From Palsa-1400 sp036501625 (GTDB lineage: Bacteria; Verrucomicrobiota; Verrucomicrobiia; Limisphaerales; Palsa-1400), in contig DASXZY010000071.1 in the NCBI GenBank assembly GCA_036501625.1, forward strand, positions 119,238 to 183,237: a stretch of DNA of 64,000 nt. The letters are read 5' to 3'. Every line of letters begins with the position of its first letter. Positions within the stretch are counted from its first letter, which is position 1. The notes beneath the pieces were generated by a model. It ran no database searches and was not told the origin of the DNA. It worked only from the letters and a program-made list of their open reading frames with translations. Below are positions 44,358 through 52,484 of the stretch, one piece after another. A program made the position numbers and the translations under genes.

Positions 44358-45398
44358 TCAAGCAACCGCCCACAGCCAGAGGGCGGTGGCGATGATATTG
44401 GCCAGCGCCACCGGCAAAAACCGGCGCCAGCCCAAATCCATCAGTTGGTCATACCGGAACCGCGGCCACATCCAGCGCACCCAGATGAACATGCCCATCA
44501 GCACCGCCACTTTGGCCATGAATATGACGATTTGCGCCGCCCCCATGAGGATGGATTCAGCCGGATGGTTCAACCCCGCGAACGGAAGCGTCCAGCCTCC
44601 CAAAAATAACGTGACCATCATGGCGGAGGCCGCGATCATGTTGGCGTACTCGCCCATGAAGAAAAGCGCGAATTTCATCGAGCTATATTCTGTATGATAG
44701 CCGCCAACCAGTTCTTGTTCCGATTCCGGCAAATCAAACGGCAGCCGGTTGGTTTCCGCGAACGCCGAAATGACAAAAATGATGAACGACACCGGCGCGT
44801 AAAGGACCAGCCAGCCGTGTTCGGCCTGGTATTGAATGACCAGGCTCAAATTCAAATTGCCCACGATCAAAAATACAGGAATGACCGACATGCCCATCGC
44901 GATTTCGTAGGAAATCATTTGCGCGCTGGAACGAATGCCGCCCAGGAATGGATATTTTGAGTTGGATGCGTAGCCCGCCAAAACGATTCCATACACACCG
45001 AGCGAGACGATTCCAAACGTGTAGAGAATGCCCACGTCCAAATCGGCGATGACCATTTTTTGCCCGCCTAAATTCGAGCCAAATGGGATGACGGCCAGCA
45101 CCAGCAACGCCGGCGTCATTGAGACCATCGGCGCCAGCCAGAAATATGCCTTTCGAACGTGCGCGGGAACGAAGTCCTCTTTCAGAAATGTTTTCAGGCC
45201 GTCGGCCAGCGGCTGCCAGATGCCGAATGGCCCGACGCGATTCGGTCCGCGGCGATCCTGGATGAACGCGGAAATTTTTCGCTCCGCCAGCACCGAGTAT
45301 GCGACCGCCGGCATCACGACGGCGAAGACGCAAACGACCTTAATGATGCTCACGAGCAGGAATTGCTCGCGGGGACTGAGTTGATGGAACCAATTCAT
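44358..45398 (-). CDS. nuoH: NADH-quinone oxidoreductase subunit H
   Basis: The 346-residue membrane subunit forms part of the quinone-binding cavity. Hallmarks are ERKISAFIQDRRGPNRVGP and AETNRLPFDLPESEQELVGG, followed by YHTEYSSMKFALFFMGEY. About eight membrane helices are visible. The gene overlaps the nuoG stop by four bases. Confidence 0.97.
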   Translation of the reverse strand: MNWFHQLSPREQFLLVSIIKVVCVFAVVMPAVAYSVLAERKISAFIQDRRGPNRVGPFGIWQPLADGLKTFLKEDFVPAHVRKAYFWLAPMVSMTPALLVLAVIPFGSNLGGQKMVIADLDVGILYTFGIVSLGVYGIVLAGYASNSKYPFLGGIRSSAQMISYEIAMGMSVIPVFLIVGNLNLSLVIQYQAEHGWLVLYAPVSFIIFVISAFAETNRLPFDLPESEQELVGGYHTEYSSMKFALFFMGEYANMIAASAMMVTLFLGGWTLPFAGLNHPAESILMGAAQIVIFMAKVAVLMGMFIWVRWMWPRFRYDQLMDLGWRRFLPVALANIIATALWLWAVA

Positions 45399-47107
45399 AT
45401 CGCGACAGTCGCCCCCAAATCTCCCAACGCCGCCCAGGTCAATCCCTGGAAGGCGGGCACCTCGGCCGCCATTTCGTTGAACAACCCCTCGATGCTGGAA
45501 AAACCGTTTAGGCCTGTGACATTGCGCGTCAGATCATGCAGAAATTCCCACTCCGCCCGCGCGTGGCCTTTGGGCTGTATGTTTTGCATGAAGCGTTGCA
45601 CGCGGCCTTTGGCATTGACGAAGCTGCCGCGCTTTTCGACATGGGCGCATCCGGGCAAAAGATAGTGGGCGAGCGCCGTTGTTTCGTTGGGCAGAATGTC
45701 GCTGACGACGAGCATATCCAACTTGGCCAGCAAATCCTCCCCTATCCCGGCCTTGGTCGCGTCTTCACCAAAAACAATCAGCGTTTTGATCGTGCCGGCG
45801 GCGATGCCGGCCGCGATCTTCGGCAAGTTGGAGCCGATGGGCTGGGCGGCGATGCCGATTAACTTGGAACCAGCAGCGTTGGGGTTGCGGTCCGCGCTCA
45901 CGAGCAGCTTGTCGGCCTCGCCCATTCGCGGGACTGAATCCGTCACGGCCTGGAGTTTGGCCGCGAGCTTCTTCAAAAGATAAAGTTCCTCATTGGTTTG
46001 CCGCGCGGAGGCAATGATGGCGACTGTGCCGGGGCGCGCTTTTGCGAGCTCGGCGCTGATGGCCGCGAGCGCGCCGGCCCAGCCGGCGGGCTTTTTGGAA
46101 CCGCCAACACTTGCCAGACGATCGGCGCGATTGATCCATTTGTAATTCAACCGGCCCGCGTCGCACATCCAACAGGAATTGACGGCGTCGTTTTGGCGCG
46201 GCTCGTAGCGATAGACCTTGTTCTCGCGCGACCCCGCAACGATGTTGCAACCGGTCGCGCAGCTTGTGCAGATGCTCTTGCTCTCCTTGAGAAACCAAAC
46301 GCGCATCTGAAAGCGGAAATCGCGCGAGGTCAGGGCGCCGACCGGGCAAATATCGACGGTGTTGAGGGTGTAGTTGTTGTCAAATAACTTTCCCGGAAAA
46401 CGAGTCAAGGCGCTGCAGCTGCCGCGCTCGGTGAATCCCAGCGCGTCGTCGCCCGCGATGTCGCGCGAGAACCGGATGCAGCGGGAGCAGAGAATGCACC
46501 GTTCGTCATCGAGCACGATGCGCGGCCCCAGATCAAATTGTTTCGGCTTGTGAACCTTTTCCTCAACGAACCGGCTGGCCGCGTTGCCGTAATCGACCGA
46601 ATACTCCTGCAATTTGCATTCGCCCGCCTGGTCGCAGATGGGGCAATCGAGCGGATGATTGATGAGCAAGGATTCGAGCACCGCCTGGCGCATTTGTTTG
46701 GTGGCGGGCGAGCCGGGATAAATTTCCATGCCGGCCGAAATCGGCGTGGCGCAGGCGATGGCGCCGCGCGGAGTGGCCGGCTCGTAGGGGAGGACGGAGC
46801 GGGCGATCTTGGGCGTTCCATCCGGGTTGAGGACGGGCTTGCGGTCGGGGCCCATCATGGGCGTGCCGAACTCGACCAGGCACATGCGGCAATTGCCAGC
46901 GATGGGCAGCTTGGGGTGATAACAATAATGCGGCACTTCGATGCCGGCCAGCGCGCACGCTTGCAGCATGGTGGTGGCCTGCGGCTTGCCCTGCCAATCG
47001 GGCGTCGTTTTCGGCACGTCGATCTCGCGGCCGTCCACCTTGATCTTCATCGTATCTGGCGGCGGCGGCGCGGCGGGCTTTTGTTCCAAAACGGTATTAT
47101 CCGGCAT
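45395..47107 (-). CDS. nuoG: NADH-quinone oxidoreductase subunit G (short form)
   Basis: The 570-residue peripheral subunit carries several Fe-S clusters. The N-terminal ferredoxin domain has HYCYHPKLPIAGNCRMCLVE, then CPICDQAGECKLQEY and CILCSRCIRF, and a cluster motif CTSCATGCN. The molybdopterin-oxidoreductase-like C-terminal half is shorter than in E. coli NuoG (about 900 residues). The ATG at 47107 is 19 residues upstream of MKIKVDGREIDV, an alternative start. It lies 20 bases after the Uma2 gene and overlaps nuoH by four bases. Confidence 0.94.
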   Translation of the reverse strand: MPDNTVLEQKPAAPPPPDTMKIKVDGREIDVPKTTPDWQGKPQATTMLQACALAGIEVPHYCYHPKLPIAGNCRMCLVEFGTPMMGPDRKPVLNPDGTPKIARSVLPYEPATPRGAIACATPISAGMEIYPGSPATKQMRQAVLESLLINHPLDCPICDQAGECKLQEYSVDYGNAASRFVEEKVHKPKQFDLGPRIVLDDERCILCSRCIRFSRDIAGDDALGFTERGSCSALTRFPGKLFDNNYTLNTVDICPVGALTSRDFRFQMRVWFLKESKSICTSCATGCNIVAGSRENKVYRYEPRQNDAVNSCWMCDAGRLNYKWINRADRLASVGGSKKPAGWAGALAAISAELAKARPGTVAIIASARQTNEELYLLKKLAAKLQAVTDSVPRMGEADKLLVSADRNPNAAGSKLIGIAAQPIGSNLPKIAAGIAAGTIKTLIVFGEDATKAGIGEDLLAKLDMLVVSDILPNETTALAHYLLPGCAHVEKRGSFVNAKGRVQRFMQNIQPKGHARAEWEFLHDLTRNVTGLNGFSSIEGLFNEMAAEVPAFQGLTWAALGDLGATVAI

Positions 47108-47127
47108 ATTCAGTAGCAAATTCGATG

Positions 47128-47823
47128 TTATGAATGGGCCGCCATCTTCTTGACGAATGCTTTGTGCTCCGCGCTCTTCAATCCGCGTTCGACCACGCGG
47201 AAGGCCTTCTTCGCCTCGCCAGCCAGCAACGCGGGGAGGTCCAGCCAAAGTCCGGGAAAAATGCGGCTGGCAGCCACGCCGTCCGCGCGCGCTTTCATCC
47301 GAATATATTCTCCGTCTTCCAACGCGAACCATTGAATGCGCGATGCCACAACCTCCCAAACGATATATTCCGGGATTTCGTTCCGCTCATAAACCGCCTT
47401 CTTCTCGTGCAAATCATACGACGCGGCGCTCAACGCGATCTCCGCCGCCAGTTCCGGGCGGCCCTCAAGCATTCCGGCGCGGCCCGCTTTGCTCCGGGCC
47501 ATGCGACCCGACTCAATCCGCAGAATCACATCTGGCTGATATTCATTTTTCTCATCCAGGCGAATCGAAGTATTGACGCGCACGGCCAAGCCCGGCGTCG
47601 AGGCCGCGTAATGCCCCAGCAAACGGTCCAGCAGGCTGTTGGCCATCCCGTGGCGGTCGCTTATGGGTGGAGACATAATCACTACTCCTTCAATCAATTC
47701 GGCTTTGACATCGGCGATCGTCGCTTCGTAGCGCTTTTCAAATTCCGGCACGCTCAAATGATCGCCATTTAACAACAACGGCTCCGGCTGTTCACGATTT
47801 TTATGGAAGGCGGATGTCTTCAT
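47128..47823 (-). CDS. Uma2-family putative nuclease inserted in the nuo operon
   Basis: The 231-residue protein fits the Uma2/DUF820 family, with a restriction-endonuclease-like fold. Its segments match in order: YEATIADVKAELIEGVVIMS near the N-terminus, HGMANSLLDRLLGHY, then YQPDVILRI and PELAAEIALSAASYDLHEKK with the conserved Asp and Glu-x-Ala pattern, and YERNEIPEYIVWEV. Its biological role is unknown. The ATG at 47823 overlaps the nuoF stop by four bases and its stop is 20 bases before nuoG, so it is transcribed as part of the nuo operon. No link between this family and complex I is known to me. Confidence 0.88.
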   Translation of the reverse strand: MKTSAFHKNREQPEPLLLNGDHLSVPEFEKRYEATIADVKAELIEGVVIMSPPISDRHGMANSLLDRLLGHYAASTPGLAVRVNTSIRLDEKNEYQPDVILRIESGRMARSKAGRAGMLEGRPELAAEIALSAASYDLHEKKAVYERNEIPEYIVWEVVASRIQWFALEDGEYIRMKARADGVAASRIFPGLWLDLPALLAGEAKKAFRVVERGLKSAEHKAFVKKMAAHS

Positions 47824-49241
47824 GGGCTGGCCGCGATTTCCATGCTGTGCGCCGGACCAGCGGCGGAGTTCTTTGCTTCATCCGCCGCGCCGCGGGCCTC
47901 GAATTCATCGCGGAATTTGTTGACAAAACTCAGCACCGGCCAGGCGCAGGCTTCGCCGAAGGCGCAAATCGTCCGGCCTTGGATGTTTTGCGCGATGTTG
48001 GTGATGTAATTGGCATCCTGCTGGCGGCCATGCCCGCGGGCCATGCGATGGAGCGCCTTGGAAAGCCACAGGGAACCTTCGCGGCAGGGCGTGCATTGGC
48101 CGCAGCTTTCGTGCGCGTAAAATTCCGCCACGTTGGCCAGCGCCTCGACGATGTCCGTCGTGTCATCCATAACGATGATCGCGCCCGAACCGGACATGCT
48201 GCCAGCTTGCTGGAGCGAATCGAAATCGTAAGGGACATCCAGCATATCGACTTCGACCATGGCGGGCTGGCCGTCTGGCCCTTTGCGTTTCATTTTGAAT
48301 TTTTCGCCCGCCTTGAAAACCTTCGCGGAGGAACCGCCCGGAATGACCGCCTTCAACTTCCGCCCTTCGCGCAAACCGCCGCCGAAATTCTCATGGAAAA
48401 TCAATTCTCCCAGCGTGGCCTTGCCGACTTCAACCTCGTAGTAGCCCGGCCTGCGGACGTGCCCGCTGACGGAAACGATGCGGGTGCCGGTATTGTTGGG
48501 CGTGCCAAGCTGCGCGTAAGCCTGGGCGCCCATGAGAACGATATGTTTGACGGTGGCGAGGGTTTCAACGTTGTTGACAATGGTCGGGCATTGGTAAAGG
48601 CCCAGCACCGCCGGAAAATAAGGCGGCTTGATGCGCGGGTAGGCCCGCTTTCCTTCCAGGGATTCGATCAACCCGGTCTCCTCGCCGCAGATATAAGCGC
48701 CCGCGCCGCGATGGACGTAAATTTCCAAATCGTAGCCGCGGCCGAGGATGTTTTTGCCGAGGTAATTGGCTTCGCGCGCCTCGGCCAGCGCGCGATTGAG
48801 CAGGCGCGCGCCATCGGGCATCTCGCCGCGAATGTATATGTAGGCCAGGTGAACATCGTTGGCGAAACACGAAATGATCATGCCCTCGATCAACTGGTGC
48901 GGGTCCTTGTACATGATCTGCCGGTCTTTGAACGTGCCCGGCTCCGATTCATCCGCGTTGCAAATCAAGTAGATGGGCTTGGCGCTTTTGCGATCGACAA
49001 ACGACCATTTCAACCCGCACGAAAAGCCCGCGCCGCCGCGCCCGCGCAGGCCGGAAAGCTTCACTTCCTCGCGGATTTGCTCCTGGGGCGAAACTTTTTT
49101 GCCGTCAGGCAGCTCTTTGGCCGGCATGGCCAGGGCCTTTTTCAAAGCCTCATAGCCGCCGTTGCGCGAATAGCATTCGATGTCCGGCGTGTATCCCGGC
49201 TGATCGGCGTATTTTAAAATGAGCTTGTATTCTTGCGGCAT
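47820..49241 (-). CDS. nuoF: NADH-quinone oxidoreductase subunit F
   Basis: NuoF binds NADH and FMN and carries cluster N3. The 473-residue protein has GLRGRGGAGFSCGLKW (NADH site), NADESEPGTFKDR, GAGAYICGEETGLIESLEG (FMN site) and ESCGQCTPCREGS, whose Cys residues ligate the [4Fe-4S] cluster. A GGGAG element lies eight bases before the ATG at 49241. It is separated from nuoE by 135 bases that hold a tRNA gene on the other strand. Confidence 0.97.
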   Translation of the reverse strand: MPQEYKLILKYADQPGYTPDIECYSRNGGYEALKKALAMPAKELPDGKKVSPQEQIREEVKLSGLRGRGGAGFSCGLKWSFVDRKSAKPIYLICNADESEPGTFKDRQIMYKDPHQLIEGMIISCFANDVHLAYIYIRGEMPDGARLLNRALAEAREANYLGKNILGRGYDLEIYVHRGAGAYICGEETGLIESLEGKRAYPRIKPPYFPAVLGLYQCPTIVNNVETLATVKHIVLMGAQAYAQLGTPNNTGTRIVSVSGHVRRPGYYEVEVGKATLGELIFHENFGGGLREGRKLKAVIPGGSSAKVFKAGEKFKMKRKGPDGQPAMVEVDMLDVPYDFDSLQQAGSMSGSGAIIVMDDTTDIVEALANVAEFYAHESCGQCTPCREGSLWLSKALHRMARGHGRQQDANYITNIAQNIQGRTICAFGEACAWPVLSFVNKFRDEFEARGAADEAKNSAAGPAHSMEIAASP

Positions 49242-49244
49242 AGC

Positions 49245-49272
49245 TTGACTCCCGCCAAAAAAACACTATTTT
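49245..49272 (+). promoter_or_regulatory. Promoter for tRNA-Gln, overlapping the nuoF ribosome-binding site
   Basis: TTGACT at 49245-49250 and TATTTT at 49267-49272 are spaced by 16 bases, a good sigma-70-type pattern. The start would fall about 13 bases before the tRNA 5' end. The TTGACT box on the plus strand is the complement of part of the nuoF Shine-Dalgarno region (GGGAGTCAA) on the minus strand. Confidence 0.6.
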
Positions 49273-49285
49273 TCACCTGCGCGTT

Positions 49286-49359
49286 TGCCCGATGGTGTAA
49301 CGGTAGCACAACAGACTCTGAATCTGTTTGTCATGGTTCAAATCCATGTCGGGCAGCCA
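49286..49359 (+). tRNA. tRNA-Gln (anticodon CTG)
   Basis: A 74-nt cloverleaf. The acceptor stem pairs TGCCCGA (49286-49292) with TCGGGCA, followed by G and an encoded CCA ending at 49359. The anticodon loop CTCTGAA gives anticodon CUG, reading CAG. The T-loop segment GGTTCAAATCC is present. It lies between nuoE and nuoF, opposite to the direction of the nuo operon, so its transcription runs against that operon. Confidence 0.96.
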
Positions 49360-49376
49360 ATTTTCGCGGCGCATTT

Positions 49377-49874
49377 TCATTTGCATTTGGCCAGCACGTC
49401 GTCCGCCTTGCCCGTCGAAACATTTTCGTAAAAATCCTCGTTGCACATCATCACGGGGGCGACGCCGCAATTGGCCAGGCACTCGACAAATTCGACCGTG
49501 TATTTGCCGTCGGGCGTGGATTGCGCGCCGTGCTCCGATTCGTTCAACCCTAGTTTCCGGCACAGGTGCGCCCGCAACGCCGCGCTGCCGCCCAACGCGC
49601 AACTGAGCGTCCGGCAAACCTTGAGCTGGTAACGGCCCACCTTTTCCTTCTCCTGCCGGAACATCGGATAGAAGGTCACCAATTCGTAAATATTGATCGG
49701 CTCCAGCCCCAGCTTTTTGGCCGTCCACTCCATCGCCTCCGGCGAGATGCATCCGAAACGTTCCTGGAACGCGTGCAAAAACATGAGTGACGCGCTCCGC
49801 TTCTGCGGGTAATGCGCGGCCAATTCGTCCAATTCCGCTTCCATCTCCGCCGGCACTGAAAAAGTCGTGTTCAT
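49377..49874 (-). CDS. nuoE: NADH-quinone oxidoreductase subunit E
   Basis: The 165-residue subunit binds the [2Fe-2S] cluster N1a through CRTLSCALGG and CLANCGVAPVM. Helical N-terminal half (MEAELDELAAHYP) and NEDFYENV are typical. The ATG at 49874 gives the standard length; an open frame upstream to 49982 is not homologous. nuoE starts two bases after nuoD. Its 3' end is 17 bases from the antisense tRNA-Gln. Confidence 0.95.
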   Translation of the reverse strand: MNTTFSVPAEMEAELDELAAHYPQKRSASLMFLHAFQERFGCISPEAMEWTAKKLGLEPINIYELVTFYPMFRQEKEKVGRYQLKVCRTLSCALGGSAALRAHLCRKLGLNESEHGAQSTPDGKYTVEFVECLANCGVAPVMMCNEDFYENVSTGKADDVLAKCK

Positions 49875-49876
49875 CG

Positions 49877-51148
49877 TTATCGATCGCATTCTCCCATGAC
49901 AAAGTCGATGGAGCCAAAAATCGGCACGGTGTCGCTCAACATGTGGCCGGGCAGCACATGCGGCAGAATGCTCAGGTTGCAAAACGAGGGCGCGCGGATT
50001 TTCAACCGGTGCGGCGTTCCCCCGCCCTTGCTGTGAATGTAAAAACCCAATTCGCCTTTGGGATTCTCCGCGCTGAAATAGACATCGCCGGGCGGCGCGT
50101 TGGGGCCTTCGGTCACCAGAATAAATTGGTGGATCAATTCCTCCATGCTCGTCATCACTTTTTTCTTGGACGGCAGGAAAATTTTCCCATCGGCGACGTG
50201 GAACGGCTCTTTGGATGCGTTGTCGGGGCCGCCGGGAATTTTATCCAGGCACTGGCGCAAAAGCCGGACGCTTTGCCGCATCTCTTCAATCCGCACCATG
50301 TAACGATCATAACAATCCCCGACCGAACCAATGGGAATGTCGAATTCCAACTGATCGTAAACCAAATAGGGGTGCGCCTTGCGCAAGTCGAATTCCACAC
50401 CGCTGCCGCGCAGGTTCGGGCCGGTCAAGCCGTAATCGATGGCGTCCTCGCGCGAAATGTGGCCGACGTCCCGCGTGCGATCGACAAAGATTCGGTTGCG
50501 AGAGAGCAGTTGCTCCGTCTCGTCAATGTTGGCGACGACTTCCTCCAGGAATTTCCGGCATTGGCCGGTCCATCCGGGCGGCAGGTCGCGCGTGACGCCG
50601 CCCACCCGCGTGTAGGAAGTGGTGAACCGCGCGCCTGTCAACGATTCGATCAAATTGTAAATGGTTTCCCGTTGCGTAAACGTGTACAAGAAAACCGTCA
50701 GCGCCCCGACATCCATCGCGAGGGAACCCAGCCCCAGCAAATGGGCGGAAACCCGCGCCAGTTCGCAACAGATCACGCGGATATATTGGCAGCGCGGCGG
50801 CAGCGAGCGGTCGATGCCGATCAATTTCTCGACGGCCAGCGCGTAGGCAACGTTGTTGGCCAGCGGCGCGAGATAATCCAGCCGATCCGTGTAAGGGATG
50901 AACTGGTTATACGTCATGTTTTCGGCGATCTTCTCATCGCCGCGATGCAGAAAGCCAATGTCTGGCGCCGCCTTGGTGATGATTTCCCCGTCCAATTCGA
51001 GAACGATTCGAAGCACGCCGTGGGTGGCGGGATGGGACGGCCCCATGTTCAGCACCATCTTTTGGCCGTCAATCTCCTGCAACGCCTGCGCCGCCTCGGC
51101 CGCGCGGTCCGCGGGCTCCTTCACGATAATTTCCTGGGCGGAACTCAT
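49877..51148 (-). CDS. nuoD: NADH-quinone oxidoreductase subunit D
   Basis: The 423-residue subunit shares the quinone site with NuoB. It has NMGPSHPATHGVLRIVLELDGE, GFLHRGDEKIAE and YTDRLDYLAPLANN, with the FGSIDFVMGECDR end typical of NuoD. GGAGG lies seven bases before the ATG at 51148. It overlaps the nuoC stop by four bases. Confidence 0.97.
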   Translation of the reverse strand: MSSAQEIIVKEPADRAAEAAQALQEIDGQKMVLNMGPSHPATHGVLRIVLELDGEIITKAAPDIGFLHRGDEKIAENMTYNQFIPYTDRLDYLAPLANNVAYALAVEKLIGIDRSLPPRCQYIRVICCELARVSAHLLGLGSLAMDVGALTVFLYTFTQRETIYNLIESLTGARFTTSYTRVGGVTRDLPPGWTGQCRKFLEEVVANIDETEQLLSRNRIFVDRTRDVGHISREDAIDYGLTGPNLRGSGVEFDLRKAHPYLVYDQLEFDIPIGSVGDCYDRYMVRIEEMRQSVRLLRQCLDKIPGGPDNASKEPFHVADGKIFLPSKKKVMTSMEELIHQFILVTEGPNAPPGDVYFSAENPKGELGFYIHSKGGGTPHRLKIRAPSFCNLSILPHVLPGHMLSDTVPIFGSIDFVMGECDR

Positions 51149-51825
51149 GGCTTGTCCTCCTTGCCGACCACGCCGGGGCCGAAAGAATGACCGTGCGCTT
51201 CCTTGATGTCCGGCCTGCGCTCCAGCCGCGCGTTCAGTTCGACGTCGTCGGTTTCCGGCAAGCGCACGCGCGGCTCGCGAGCCGTGCTGCTGTTGCCGCC
51301 CGCGATGGTCACGAACGGGCCGCCTTCCTGCGGCGCGATTTTTGTAAACGCCACTTCCGGCGCATCCGATGGCTTGCCGGAGAGCGGGAAATCCTTGCGC
51401 AACGGATAATACGGATAGCCGTCCCACATCAAAATTCTGCGCAAATCGGGATGGCCGCGAAAACGGATGCCCATCATGTCGAACACTTCGCGTTCGTGCC
51501 AGTCAGCCGTCCGCCAGACGCCAGTCACGGTGGGCAATTCTGACTTTTCCTCACCCACGTCGGTCTTGATGCGCAAATGGCAATGATGCCCGTAACCGTA
51601 AAGATGATAAACGACCGTAAAACGCGGATCGCTTCCATAATGGTCGATGCTGCTGACGTCGGTTAGGAAATCAAAGGCAAGCTGCTTTTTGGCAAAATCA
51701 CAGACATCGGTGATGCGGTCCGCATCGGAAAGTTGGACGGTGATTTCGCCGCGAAACTCCGCCGGTTCGGAGATGAGGTCTCCAAATCGTGTCTTCAATT
51801 GTTGGGCAAGTTCGCGCGCGTCCAT
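51145..51825 (-). CDS. nuoC: NADH-quinone oxidoreductase subunit C
   Basis: The 226-residue hydrophilic subunit of the connecting arm has DFLTDVSSIDHYG, WHEREVFDMMGIRFRGHPD and RKDFPL, as in 30-kDa family proteins. The C-terminal tail (after about residue 170) is longer than usual and rich in charged residues. It overlaps nuoD by four bases and follows nuoB by 26 bases. Confidence 0.95.
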   Translation of the reverse strand: MDARELAQQLKTRFGDLISEPAEFRGEITVQLSDADRITDVCDFAKKQLAFDFLTDVSSIDHYGSDPRFTVVYHLYGYGHHCHLRIKTDVGEEKSELPTVTGVWRTADWHEREVFDMMGIRFRGHPDLRRILMWDGYPYYPLRKDFPLSGKPSDAPEVAFTKIAPQEGGPFVTIAGGNSSTAREPRVRLPETDDVELNARLERRPDIKEAHGHSFGPGVVGKEDKP

Positions 51826-51851
51826 GAAAATCCGAAAATAAGCAGGGGCGC

Positions 51852-52364
51852 TCAGGCGCTCCGCTGCATTTGCAGGGAAAGAAACGGCTCCCGGCTCACC
51901 TTTCCTTGCAATTTAATCAAAGCATCCAGCAACGCCTCCGGGCGGGGGGGACAGCCGGAGACATACACATCGACCGGAATGATCGTATCCACTCCCTGCA
52001 ACACAGCGTAACTGCGGTACATGCCGCCGGTGGAGGCGCAGGCGCCCATGGCGATGACCCATTTAGGCTCGGCCATTTGCTCGTAAATCCGCCGCACGGC
52101 CAAGGCCATTTTGTAAGTCACCGTCCCGGCCACGATCATGACATCGGATTGCCTGGGGGAAAAGCGCATCACTTCCGCGCCGAAGCGGGCGATATCAAAG
52201 CGGCTGGCGCCGGCCGCCATCAACTCAATGGCGCAACAGGCCAGCCCCATGGGCATGGGCCACAGGGAGTTTTTGCGGAACCAATTGACAGCCGCATCGA
52301 GTTTCGTGTGGACCACGTCCCCTTCCACTTTTGAATTATAGCCGATTTCCGTCTTAGTTTGCAT
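51852..52364 (-). CDS. nuoB: NADH-quinone oxidoreductase subunit B
   Basis: The 170-residue subunit binds cluster N2, the last before quinone. Its Cys ligands lie in GLACCAIELM, MGACASTGGMY and VSGCPPRPE. It is the first gene of the operon in this window. nuoA, which normally precedes nuoB, is not found upstream; the next gene is an unrelated symporter. Confidence 0.97.
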   Translation of the reverse strand: MQTKTEIGYNSKVEGDVVHTKLDAAVNWFRKNSLWPMPMGLACCAIELMAAGASRFDIARFGAEVMRFSPRQSDVMIVAGTVTYKMALAVRRIYEQMAEPKWVIAMGACASTGGMYRSYAVLQGVDTIIPVDVYVSGCPPRPEALLDALIKLQGKVSREPFLSLQMQRSA

Positions 52365-52422
52365 GGGACATCAAACCTGAACCATGCCCGTACTAAACAT
52401 CCGAAAACCGGCTGGCGCAAGA

Positions 52423-52484
52423 ACTTTGTGCTTTTTTTCACAAAGTCCTTTTTGCCATTCTAATCCTTTGACTGCGAAGGATTA
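52423..52484. terminator. Two adjacent hairpins between the symporter gene and nuoB
   Basis: Hairpin one: arms ACTTTGTG (52423-52430) and CACAAAGT (52439-52446), loop 8. Hairpin two: arms TAATCCTT (52461-52468) and AAGGATTA (52477-52484), loop 8; it includes the symporter stop codon. They lie where transcription of the symporter operon should end and before nuoB. Neither is followed by a long U-run on the minus strand, so factor-independent termination is only possible. Confidence 0.4.
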
